Position numbers and translations under genes: made by a program. The notes under the pieces were generated by a model. That model was not told where the DNA came from and ran no database searches. It saw only the letters and a list, made by a program, of their open reading frames with translations. Shown here one piece after another: positions 51,601 to 58,246 of a DNA stretch of 64,000 nt; position 1 is the first letter of the stretch; the number at the start of each line of letters is the position of its first letter. This stretch comes from an uncultured Cohaesibacter sp. (GTDB lineage: Bacteria; Pseudomonadota; Alphaproteobacteria; Rhizobiales; Cohaesibacteraceae): NCBI RefSeq assembly GCF_963664735.1, contig NZ_OY761553.1:883303-947302 (forward strand), in the 5' to 3' direction.

Positions 51601-51625
51601 GCAAGACGCATAGCGTCGACGCCGA
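51600..51625 (+). repeat. Intergenic hairpin repeat, copy 3
   Basis: GGCAAGACGC-ATA-GCGTCGACGCCGA. Relative to copy 1 the stem changed from GGCGC/GCGCC to GACGC/GCGTC, a compensated pair, while GACGCCGA is unchanged. It precedes the Acb2-like gene by 32 bp. Confidence 0.7.
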
Positions 51626-51657
51626 AAGTCCTTTCTCCAACCAAGCGAGTAACGATT

Positions 51658-51861
51658 ATGGACGAACAACACCAAGAACACATTATGCAGTTCTTCACTT
51701 ATTCTCATTTGCCAGAGCATTTGCAGAAGGTCAGCAAGCCATTTGCAATGGTTGCGAACGAAATGATTGTCTCCCTGCCCCGCAACCCGGAAAGAAGCGC
51801 AGCACTTAGAAAACTGCTTGAAGCAAAAGACGCTGCAGTCCGCGCAGTAGTGGCGAAATAA
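51658..51861 (+). CDS. Acb2/Tad1-hairpin-like small protein (candidate anti-CBASS sponge)
   Basis: 67 residues. The body FTYSHLPEHLQKVSKPFAMVANEMIVSLPRNPERSAALRKLLEAKDAAVRAVV is the pattern FxYxxLPxxLQ...F...A...v...lP...eR..AL..L..AkdaavRA of phage proteins now grouped with Acb2 (T4 Vs.4 family), small helical hairpins that form hexamers and bind cyclic di- and trinucleotides. That removes the signal of CBASS defence. The gene is early-expressed, with CGAGTAACG upstream of the start. Activity is inferred from family resemblance only. Confidence 0.62.
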   Translation: MDEQHQEHIMQFFTYSHLPEHLQKVSKPFAMVANEMIVSLPRNPERSAALRKLLEAKDAAVRAVVAK

Positions 51862-52096
51862 CAGAATCCCGAAGCGGTGCCGCTAACGATCCCGCCCGAC
51901 CTGCATGGGCGGGGTGAAAAAAGGCCAGTCTCGCAGGCGTGCAAAAATCACCATGGTTGGAGCCATGATGAGCACCGCAGGGTCGAAAGCCGAGAAAGGC
52001 TGGCAAGCAGGTAATTTTATTTGAAATGAAAGCGCCAAACGAGGGACGCGGCCTTTGCAGGAGACCCTCGTTTGGCTTCAGGATTGATTTAAAGCT
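51862..52096 (+). other. Short non-coding stretch before a small ORF
   Basis: 235 bp. An ORF of 39 codons (51905-52024) exists but lacks a ribosome site. GGTGCCGCTAACGATC and GCCGAGAAAGGCTGGC form small hairpins. No firm feature. Confidence 0.35.
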
Positions 52097-52279
52097 ATGC
52101 AACAGCAAACAATGACATTGGAAGAGCTAAAGCGCCATAGAGCGCAAGCGGCCACCATTGTTAAATTGCACGGCAAGAAATACTTACCCATTTTCAATGT
52201 TTTCCATGAAGCGATTATTTTAGCTGAACATCAGGAAGACAATTTCGATCTAGCCATGAAATTTGCCTCTGATGATTAA
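52097..52279 (+). CDS. Small phage protein of unknown function
   Basis: 60 residues, helical, beginning MTLEELKRHRAQAATIVKLHGKKYLPIFNVFHEAI after a four-residue leader. It ends 3 bp before the converging integrase stop. Last gene of the rightward early operon. Family not recognised. Confidence 0.6.
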   Translation: MQQQTMTLEELKRHRAQAATIVKLHGKKYLPIFNVFHEAIILAEHQEDNFDLAMKFASDD

Positions 52280-52282
52280 TGG

Positions 52283-53632
52283 TCACTTTGCCCAATCTGG
52301 CAAAGGGAAAGCCATTTGTTTTAGATAGCTTTCTGCCTGTTTGAAGATTTCCTCATTCTTTGCAGAACAACCAACACCATATTTAGGACGCCCGATTCCA
52401 TGTCCGAAGAGATCGGCTTGCATGCGTTCCGGCATTTGCCCTAATGACGGGTCTGGATGCCTTACAGCTATCATGCGGTCCTGGAAAGCTGACCTAAGAG
52501 AATAGAGCCGGTGCTTTGGCGTTTCCTTGAGGCCATTGTTGCGAAGATACTTATTGATATTTCCACTAACGCTATCCTCTTTGTCAGAAAGCGCAGCAAA
52601 GCCTTTTGGCCGCTTCTTTGCGGCCCAGAGCGATATTCCAACTAACGGGATATCTCTTTCAGCATTGCGCGTTTTGACTTCTCGCTTTGATACAGAGCGA
52701 ATTTGAATGTGTGGAATAGGATCATTCAGCCTTATGTTTTCTGGCCTCAGATTGACGATTTCACCAGGTCGTGCGCCGGTCTCAATCAGCATGTAGAAAA
52801 TCAGGCGATGGTCTAGAGACAGCCCTGCTAGAGCATTGCTGTTCAGGAGACGATTGATAACGAATTCATTGCTATATGGTGGCGTGCGTTCGTTTTGCCC
52901 TTTCTTGAGCCTAAGACCCTTGAAAGGTTCAATGTCCTTTAAGCGCAATGCTTGAGAGACTTTGGTAATAATGGAATTCAGATGCTGGATATCTTTGTTT
53001 GCGGTGTCTGGCTGTTTTCCTTCATTCAACACTCTATCAAGCCACCAATCACGAAAATCGAGCGCCATTTCACGAGAAATTTCTTCGATTGGAATGTCTC
53101 GTTCTATCAGTTTGGAGAAGTTGCTTACCGCCTTAATGCGCGGGTTCTTCCATTTCCTGATTTGATTTTCGCTCTTGCGCGCTTGTATCTCTCCTGTCAA
53201 CGAAAAGTATCTGTTCAAGGCGTCTGAAAGCGTAACGCTAGGCTGTTTAGCCGTCCCCAAGAGAGCCTCGACGGTTGGCCTGTGATTGAACTTGCGCTCT
53301 TTCTCGATAGCGTCCAGACGATCTGCAAGGTTTTTAATGTTGTCAGGGTCAACAAGCTTATCAATGCCCACAAATGCAAACCCATAAGATTTTGCTATCG
53401 TGTTTGCAGCCTGCCAGCATTCCGCCGCCCTATCGCTATCCGAAGCCAATAGCGCGTCCCATCGTTTTTCGATTTTGGAATTGATATTCGCGGCTTTGGC
53501 TTTAGCCTCTTCGAACGAATCGGTGTTGAGGGAGATTTTCAAATCCCCCCGCCCCTCAATTTCGCGCAAATGCTTTGGGACTCGCCTGTTGTAATAGTAT
53601 TTTTTGCCGCGTAGCTGGAGGTAAAGCTTCAT
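52283..53632 (-). CDS. int: Tyrosine recombinase integrase
   Basis: 449 residues from ATG 53632 (KLYLQLRGKKYYYNRRVPK, the arm-binding-type N-terminus); the start at 53656 adds eight unlikely residues. Catalytic residues: R288 in ETGARPGEIV, H374/R380 region RLYSLRSAFQDR in which Tyr377 replaces the usual box-II His, H411 in DLFGH, nucleophile Y418 in GRPKYGVG. Sits next to attR, converging with the early operon. GTAGTACA iterons lie directly upstream of the start and may control it. Confidence 0.92.
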   Translation of the reverse strand: MKLYLQLRGKKYYYNRRVPKHLREIEGRGDLKISLNTDSFEEAKAKAANINSKIEKRWDALLASDSDRAAECWQAANTIAKSYGFAFVGIDKLVDPDNIKNLADRLDAIEKERKFNHRPTVEALLGTAKQPSVTLSDALNRYFSLTGEIQARKSENQIRKWKNPRIKAVSNFSKLIERDIPIEEISREMALDFRDWWLDRVLNEGKQPDTANKDIQHLNSIITKVSQALRLKDIEPFKGLRLKKGQNERTPPYSNEFVINRLLNSNALAGLSLDHRLIFYMLIETGARPGEIVNLRPENIRLNDPIPHIQIRSVSKREVKTRNAERDIPLVGISLWAAKKRPKGFAALSDKEDSVSGNINKYLRNNGLKETPKHRLYSLRSAFQDRMIAVRHPDPSLGQMPERMQADLFGHGIGRPKYGVGCSAKNEEIFKQAESYLKQMAFPLPDWAK

Positions 53633-53659
53633 AAGAATACAGCCTGTAAACCACATGAG

Positions 53660-53691
53660 TAGTACAGTTTGTAGTACAATACGTAGTACAA
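53660..53691 (+). repeat. Three GTAGTACA iterons (candidate integrase arm sites, right end)
   Basis: GTAGTACA at 53660, 53672 and 53684, the same 12-bp period as the left trio; 22 consecutive bases are shared (17226-17247 and 53659-53680). They lie between the integrase start and attR. Confidence 0.8.
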
Positions 53692-53768
53692 ATTTGCAAA
53701 TTGGCTGCTTTTTGGTCGGTTCATAACGTCAATTTAACGTTTAAAATCAATTGCTTATGATGTTTTGA

Positions 53769-53793
53769 AAGTGGTGACCCCTGAAGGATTCGA
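53769..53793. repeat. attR: proximal 25-bp attachment repeat inside tRNA-Arg
   Basis: Identical to 17127-17151 and covering the tRNA 3' end with CCA, so integration leaves the tRNA gene intact. Confidence 0.93.
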
Positions 53794-53848
53794 ACCTTCG
53801 ACCTGCTGATTAGAAGTCAGCTGCTCTATCCAACTGAGCTAAGGGGCC
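53772..53848 (-). tRNA. tRNA-Arg (anticodon TCT)
   Basis: 77 nt on the minus strand, from 53848 to the encoded CCA at 53774-53772. Acceptor GGCCCCT pairs with AGGGGTC (one G-U), D-arm AGCTCAGTTGGATAGAGC, anticodon stem CTGAC-TTCTAAT-CAG with anticodon TCT, T-arm GGTTCGAATCC. Attachment site of the prophage. Confidence 0.97.
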
Positions 53849-53894
53849 AAGCCTTTGAAACTGTATCGCTTTTCAGTTTCTTGTCTTGCGCTGT

Positions 53895-53971
53895 GAGACA
53901 CCGAAAAGACCGTCTCACGTCTCATATGAGACTTTGCGCTTTTGAAGCCTCCTTTTAAGTGGCTATGAGAC
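53895..53971. repeat. Cluster of GAGAC/GTCTC words with a 14-bp palindrome
   Basis: GAGAC or its complement occurs at 53895, 53912, 53919, 53928 and 53967. GTCTCATATGAGAC (53919-53932) is a perfect palindrome. It lies between the tRNA gene and the first gene of the second prophage. Confidence 0.6.
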
Positions 53972-54015
53972 ACTTTTCAATGAGATTTTTGAATTCCTTA
54001 CAGCCCTGTGAACGA

Positions 54016-54255
54016 TTAACGGTTGTCGCCCCAGTCTGCCAATTGTCTTTCTTTGATTTTGATATCGAGGCGACGCTGTTTTATGAGCAGGACCGTAGCC
54101 CAAAGCGAGGCGATAAGGGCCGCGCCGATCAGTATCGGGTTGATGTAGTTTTCCCAGTAGATTGAAAAGCCACTCACGGTCCACCCCAATGTCGCCCGGA
54201 TCCATACCCAGAGGCTAGTTGCTTTTGAAACCATTTCCGACGGAACAAGGGTCAT
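54016..54255 (-). CDS. Small phage membrane protein
   Basis: 79 residues; one or two hydrophobic segments (LWVWIRATLGWTVSGF, INPILIGAALIASLWATVLLI) and a charged C-terminus (KQRRLDIKIKERQ). Overlaps the lipoprotein gene by 4 bp. It is the last gene of the lysis cassette; may be a holin-type protein. Not recognised by name. Confidence 0.65.
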   Translation of the reverse strand: MTLVPSEMVSKATSLWVWIRATLGWTVSGFSIYWENYINPILIGAALIASLWATVLLIKQRRLDIKIKERQLADWGDNR

Positions 54256-54530
54256 TTGCTTTTGACCTCCGCATAGAGCTGTCTCACCTGATTATAGAAA
54301 GCCACAGTATCCCGATGCCGGTTGCGACAGAGTGCAAGAAACTTTCTTTGTATCGCCAGTTCCACGCGCATATCGCGACCGGCTTTGACACCGGGATCTT
54401 CGCAGAGCATGGCAAGATCGGCAGGAAGAACCGGCAAGGAAGGATCGAGCGTCTTATCTGATTTCGGACAGCCGCCGAGCATCAGAGGCAGACAGAATAC
54501 AACTGCCAGCATTTTCCAATTGGGCTTCAT
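54252..54530 (-). CDS. Rz1-like spanin lipoprotein
   Basis: 92 residues from ATG 54530. The signal ends in LMLGGC (lipobox). It starts inside the Rz-like gene, overlapping it by 77 bp in another frame, the classic embedded Rz/Rz1 arrangement. Contains a proline segment SLPVLPADLAML. Outer-membrane half of the spanin complex. Confidence 0.72.
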   Translation of the reverse strand: MKPNWKMLAVVFCLPLMLGGCPKSDKTLDPSLPVLPADLAMLCEDPGVKAGRDMRVELAIQRKFLALCRNRHRDTVAFYNQVRQLYAEVKSK

Positions 54531-54795
54531 AGGCCTCGACCTTCTGTTCGAGTGAGGTTGCATCTGCTTCTCTTGCCTGTGCTCGCTGCACAGATGCATC
54601 AAGAGCGGTTTCGCTTATCTGGATGGTCCGCTTCAGATTTCCGATCTCAGCTTCCAACGCTGCTGTCTGACAAGCCTCGGAGGCGCTTGAATAGCCTTTC
54701 CAGTAAGCAACGACATGAGAGCCTATGAGGGCTAGGATGCAAGCCAAACCGAGTGCAACGCGCCAGTTTTTGAATAGAGAGAGAATGAAGCTCAT
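54454..54795 (-). CDS. Rz-like inner membrane spanin
   Basis: 113 residues: N-terminal membrane helix (VALGLACILALIGSHVVAYW) and a periplasmic coiled coil (AEIGNLKRTIQISETALDASVQRAQAREADATSLEQKVEAYEAQLEN). Overlaps lysozyme and Rz1-like genes on either side. Inner-membrane half of the spanin. Confidence 0.78.
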   Translation of the reverse strand: MSFILSLFKNWRVALGLACILALIGSHVVAYWKGYSSASEACQTAALEAEIGNLKRTIQISETALDASVQRAQAREADATSLEQKVEAYEAQLENAGSCILSASDARRLSEIR

Positions 54796-55544
54796 CGGAG
54801 CCCCTCCATGCAGTATGCCTTCTCACGCGCACGTCTTGCCACAAGTCCACGGATCACCCTGCCGCCTGCTTTGTTCCACCATGTAAGCGCCTGACACCCC
54901 CCTTTGATGTTGCCAGCGTTAAGCCTTCGCGTTGCTGTGCTCTTTCCGATCGCTGAGACACCCGCGTTATAGGCAAGGCTCACATAGGCCGTGTCACGCT
55001 TGGCAGTGAGACGTTTTTCCTTGGTCGTGCTTGTAAAGTATCGATGCAGCTTGCCGCGATACTCGGCCACTTCAGTACGCAGCAGTTCGCGACATTCAGC
55101 AACCGTCTTGCGCATGCCCTTATAAACGCCCCGCGTCGATCCACTACAGATGGTCCAAACGCCAACAATATCCTTGTAGGCAACAAGCTTTTCCCCTTCC
55201 TCTTGTGCGATAAAGGGAACGGCAACGGCCAGAGTATCCTCTTTACTCACCGGAGCGGCAAAGGCACGGCCAGCCAACAGGATCGCAAGCAAGACAACAA
55301 TCAAGGCAATGGCACCAATCCGGAGCCACTCACGCACCATGGAGAGCTTCTGCCTGTAGACACGGCCAACAAGGCCTGCGACCAGAAACAGCACACCGAG
55401 CCACCAGACAAGGAAGGGGTCACAATCCTGCCCAGTCACATAAAACCGGATCTCCGGAGCAATGAGGATCAATAAGCCCAGTATTTGCATCCAGAAGGAA
55501 AGCGATGTAGCGACTACGCGCCGCCAGTCAGTTACTAGTTGCAT
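54792..55544 (-). CDS. Membrane domain-lysozyme fusion (holin-like N-terminus plus GH24 endolysin)
   Basis: 250 residues from ATG 55544; the frame is open upstream to 55583. Residues 15-95 contain three hydrophobic helices (SFWMQILGLLILIAPEI, FLVWWLGVLFLVAGLVG, IGAIALIVVLLAILLAG). From about 105 a GH24 (T4-type) lysozyme follows with the triad E116, D125, T131 spaced exactly as E11/D20/T26 of T4 lysozyme, plus VSLAYNAGV and GGCQALTWWNKAGGRVIRGLVARR. Normal GH24 endolysins have at most one signal-anchor; the three-helix N-terminus suggests a combined holin-endolysin or tethered enzyme. Confidence 0.82.
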   Translation of the reverse strand: MQLVTDWRRVVATSLSFWMQILGLLILIAPEIRFYVTGQDCDPFLVWWLGVLFLVAGLVGRVYRQKLSMVREWLRIGAIALIVVLLAILLAGRAFAAPVSKEDTLAVAVPFIAQEEGEKLVAYKDIVGVWTICSGSTRGVYKGMRKTVAECRELLRTEVAEYRGKLHRYFTSTTKEKRLTAKRDTAYVSLAYNAGVSAIGKSTATRRLNAGNIKGGCQALTWWNKAGGRVIRGLVARRAREKAYCMEGLR

Positions 55545-55583
55545 TTTCTTACTCCATAAATAGGTAGACCAGCTGCATCCCAT

Positions 55584-57704
55584 TCACCGATGCAAAGACA
55601 CCAGCAGCTTCCAGCTGCTTTCGGTAATCGCAGTTTTGTTGCCAGTGGCTTTGTTAATGATGGTGAAGGCATGGGTGCCATTTGCGAAACGTCCGGCAGC
55701 CTTGGTCGAGGTGAGAGCGAGAGCAACACCCGTCTGACCCCAATTTGTGTCATGACGATAATTGTGATGCACTGGGACAACGTCGCCCACGGCATACCCT
55801 GCATCTGCAACTTTGCATTTAATGAAGATATTGGCGATGGTCGGCACCCCGCCGAGGTCATACGTCAGAGTGAAAGAGCCACCAAGTACGATGCTAATTT
55901 CATTGCTTACATACTTGTCAACTATGCCCAACTCAGACAAATGCTTGCCATCGAGCTTGTCACTGTCAGCAGCCTTTGAAGACTTTCCAAGGTATCGACC
56001 ATCTGAGGTGGTCTTGTTGTAATAGTTCGCCGCGATTGCGTAATAGCTCGCCAGCTGGCCATTCAGCTTGTTACTATCAACTGCCTTCGCAGTCTTACCC
56101 AAGTAACGCCCGTCCGAGATTGACTTGGTGTAGTAGCGGTCATCGTGGGTATGATTGTTTGCCGATCCGGCTTCTGCAAAAAGCGACCATTTGGTACCAA
56201 GAGATCCGGGAGGCGCGATATTCGAAGAAGAAGAAAGCGCAATGTAAGTGGATCCGTCATACTCGGCCAGATCATTGACAACATAGGCGGTTGCTGCAGA
56301 CCATGCACCACGCCAGACAGCCCCGCGATCCCCTTTCGGCCCCTGAGGCCCTGTCGGTCCAGCCGGACCAATTGGACCTTGAATACCGGTCTCGCCTTTA
56401 ACTCCCTGAATGCCTTGAGGCCCCCTTGGGCCGACAACACCCTGCACCCCATCTGGTCCCTGTGGGCCTTCAGGCCCCCTTGGCCCTGTTGCTCCGGTCT
56501 CACCTTTTACCCCTTGGGGGCCTTGTGGTCCGGCAATCCCTTCAGGGCCGATATCGCCCTTCTCGCCCTTTACACCTTGTGGACCTTGGGGGCCTTGGGA
56601 ACCAGTCGGGCCGCGCCCGAACGGGATGCCATCGGTCCAATGGGCGATTTCGTTGGATCGCTTCCAATAGATCTTACCTTCATCAATGGCCAGATAGGAC
56701 CACATGTAAGGCTTGGTGTCATACTCGGCACGGTTAGCAATGAGCCCCATGCTATCGACTTCATAGCTTTCCCCCATCGGGCCTTCAGCACCTTGTGGCC
56801 CCTGAGGGCCTTGGATGCCAATTGGTCCTTGAACGCCTTCCGGACCACGAGGACCGGTCGGCCCTTGAGGACCGACGATACCCTGAGGCCCGATAGGACC
56901 GTCTGGACCAGTGGGGCCAATTGGCCCGCGTTCGCCTTGCGGTCCCTGAATACCTACCGGTCCTTGTTCGCCCTGATCTCCTTGCGGACCCTTTGGCCCG
57001 ATGGGGCCTTGCGGACCGACTGGTCCCGTTGGGCCTTCCGGCCCCTGATCTCCATCAGGGCCTTTCTCGCCCTGAGGACCGGCAATAGCAGAGCGTTTCA
57101 GAACCCACCCGAGCGTGGCCGCTTCATCTTCCTGGGTAGGTTCAGGCAAATTGCGGATGGACCGACCGGCAGCATCAAACTGACCATCTGATTTTTCAGT
57201 CAAATAATGTTCATGGATTCGGCTAACAATCGATTTGGCGTTGTTTCCGATCAGAACAAAGTTTTCTTGCAGCTTTTCAAGTTCTGATTTCGATAAAGAA
57301 TGAGGCAATAATATCGAGCGGGAGAGCTTTTCCTTGAAATTGTGATCTTGTTCTATGATCCAGATAAGGCAGCGTTCGAATATGGAGTTGATGGTACTGC
57401 GGGAATAGTTGGCACTGGTCAAACGCTGATAGAGTTCCCGTTTGGCATCGCCTCGGATACGGTATTTTGTGCCTTCCGGTGCTGCCGTTGACATTGTGAC
57501 TGTGCCACCTTCGTCATTACCAGCGCCTGTGACGGTGTAATCCACTCTTAGCGTCAGGACGGTTTCGCTGTTGTCATCAGCCAAGATCGAGATAAGAAGA
57601 TCATCGTCCTGTTGGAACTTGAACGGTACGGAAAAATCGGTTTGTCCCTCCGTCGCAATGTGGGTTATGTCCCTGTTGTCCTGAGTGTAGATACTTGTGG
57701 CCAT
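55584..57704 (-). CDS. T7-type tail fibre with collagen-like repeats
   Basis: 706 residues. N-terminal ~150 residues are the T7 gp17-like attachment domain ([33 protein letters not shown]-like helices). Two Gly-X-Y blocks (about 210-330 and 380-490; GPQGPQG, GPTGPVG) are separated by a ~55-residue folded insert ([25 protein letters not shown]). The C-terminal third has tail-fibre repeats ([29 protein letters not shown], recurring as [25 protein letters not shown]) and a beta-rich tip. Receptor binding. Confidence 0.9.
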   Translation of the reverse strand: MATSIYTQDNRDITHIATEGQTDFSVPFKFQQDDDLLISILADDNSETVLTLRVDYTVTGAGNDEGGTVTMSTAAPEGTKYRIRGDAKRELYQRLTSANYSRSTINSIFERCLIWIIEQDHNFKEKLSRSILLPHSLSKSELEKLQENFVLIGNNAKSIVSRIHEHYLTEKSDGQFDAAGRSIRNLPEPTQEDEAATLGWVLKRSAIAGPQGEKGPDGDQGPEGPTGPVGPQGPIGPKGPQGDQGEQGPVGIQGPQGERGPIGPTGPDGPIGPQGIVGPQGPTGPRGPEGVQGPIGIQGPQGPQGAEGPMGESYEVDSMGLIANRAEYDTKPYMWSYLAIDEGKIYWKRSNEIAHWTDGIPFGRGPTGSQGPQGPQGVKGEKGDIGPEGIAGPQGPQGVKGETGATGPRGPEGPQGPDGVQGVVGPRGPQGIQGVKGETGIQGPIGPAGPTGPQGPKGDRGAVWRGAWSAATAYVVNDLAEYDGSTYIALSSSSNIAPPGSLGTKWSLFAEAGSANNHTHDDRYYTKSISDGRYLGKTAKAVDSNKLNGQLASYYAIAANYYNKTTSDGRYLGKSSKAADSDKLDGKHLSELGIVDKYVSNEISIVLGGSFTLTYDLGGVPTIANIFIKCKVADAGYAVGDVVPVHHNYRHDTNWGQTGVALALTSTKAAGRFANGTHAFTIINKATGNKTAITESSWKLLVSLHR

Positions 57705-57846
57705 GGCGCTAATCCCGAGCAGAATTTTCCATGCTCAGGATCGCGCAAAAGCGACATGGTCAACTGTTCAACGTTCACTTCAATAAACTCCATTGAATTT
57801 AGTAACCCATTGGGTCATATGTGCGTCATGTTAACAGTTGTTGAGT

Positions 57847-57963
57847 TGCCTCTTTTCGTTAAAAAAGAAACAGAAGGAAAACCTGAGCGAAGCTGAAAAA
57901 AAGCAACTCGCCAAATTGGCGGCCATCATCAAAGCACAGGCCAGGAGAGATAGAAATGGGTGA
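57847..57963 (+). pseudogene. Truncated RelE/HigB-type toxin (3' remnant)
   Basis: A frame reading ...LFSLKKKQKENLSEAEK and KQLAKLAAIIKAQARRDRNG ends in TGA overlapping the antitoxin ATG by 8 bp. The pattern (KxxxENLSexE...LxxLA) is the C-terminus of RelE/HigB toxins, whose antitoxin follows in the same way. The first ~70 residues are missing; upstream is the tail fibre promoter region. Confidence 0.6.
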
Positions 57964-58246
57964 CTTTGGAAAAGATCTGATCGAAGCCATGCAGCAAGCA
58001 GCAGCTCATGCTCAAGGCAACGACGTTCCGGGAACTCGCATTCACTGTTTTCCGGATCCGGCTAAAGTGCGCGCTAAAATCGGGCTATCACAGGAGAAAA
58101 TGGCCCCATTGGTTGGCATGAGCCTGTCCGGTTACCGCAAATGGGAACAGGGCAAGCGACAAGTCAGCGGCCCGGCACAAACCCTGTTACGTGTTCTCGA
58201 TAAAAATCCGCAAGCAGTTTTCGATGCATTGGAAGATGTAGCTTAA
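57956..58246 (+). CDS. HigA/XRE-type antitoxin with decayed toxin partner
   Basis: 96 residues. HTH pattern VRAKIGLSQEKMAPLVGMSLSGYRKWEQGKRQVSGPAQTLLRVLDKNPQAV is that of HigA-2/MqsA-like antitoxins. AGGAGAGA precedes the start. Only gene on the plus strand in this part; overlaps the end of the giant gene by 4 bp. It may still act as a DNA-binding regulator although the toxin is truncated. Confidence 0.82.
   Translation: MGDFGKDLIEAMQQAAAHAQGNDVPGTRIHCFPDPAKVRAKIGLSQEKMAPLVGMSLSGYRKWEQGKRQVSGPAQTLLRVLDKNPQAVFDALEDVA

Larger units (their letters stand above)
17127..53793. mobile_element. Siphovirus-type prophage integrated in tRNA-Arg(TCT)
   Basis: The element is bounded by exact 25-bp direct repeats, the right copy lying in the 3' end of a tRNA-Arg gene. 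The tyrosine integrase lies next to that end. Gene order is lysis, tail tip, GTA-like tail, HK97 head, terminase, early leftward genes, Cro/repressor switch, early rightward genes, integrase. All structural modules look intact, so it may still be inducible. Opposite-strand cargo genes interrupt it at three places. It has no transposases. Confidence 0.93.

Noticed and set aside
51905..52024. 39-codon ORF between the Acb2-like gene and the 60-residue protein gene
   Set aside because: There is no ribosome binding site and no recognisable motif; left only as a note in the intergenic entry.
17127..53793. Whether the whole element is a gene transfer agent rather than a prophage
   Set aside because: It has GTA-like tail genes, but also an integrase, att repeats, a lysogeny switch and replication-type genes, which GTAs lack.
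56145..57191. A 348-codon plus-strand ORF opposite the tail fibre gene
   Set aside because: The frame is open because the collagen-like Gly-Pro repeats avoid stops on the other strand; the product is a low-complexity mirror of the repeats.
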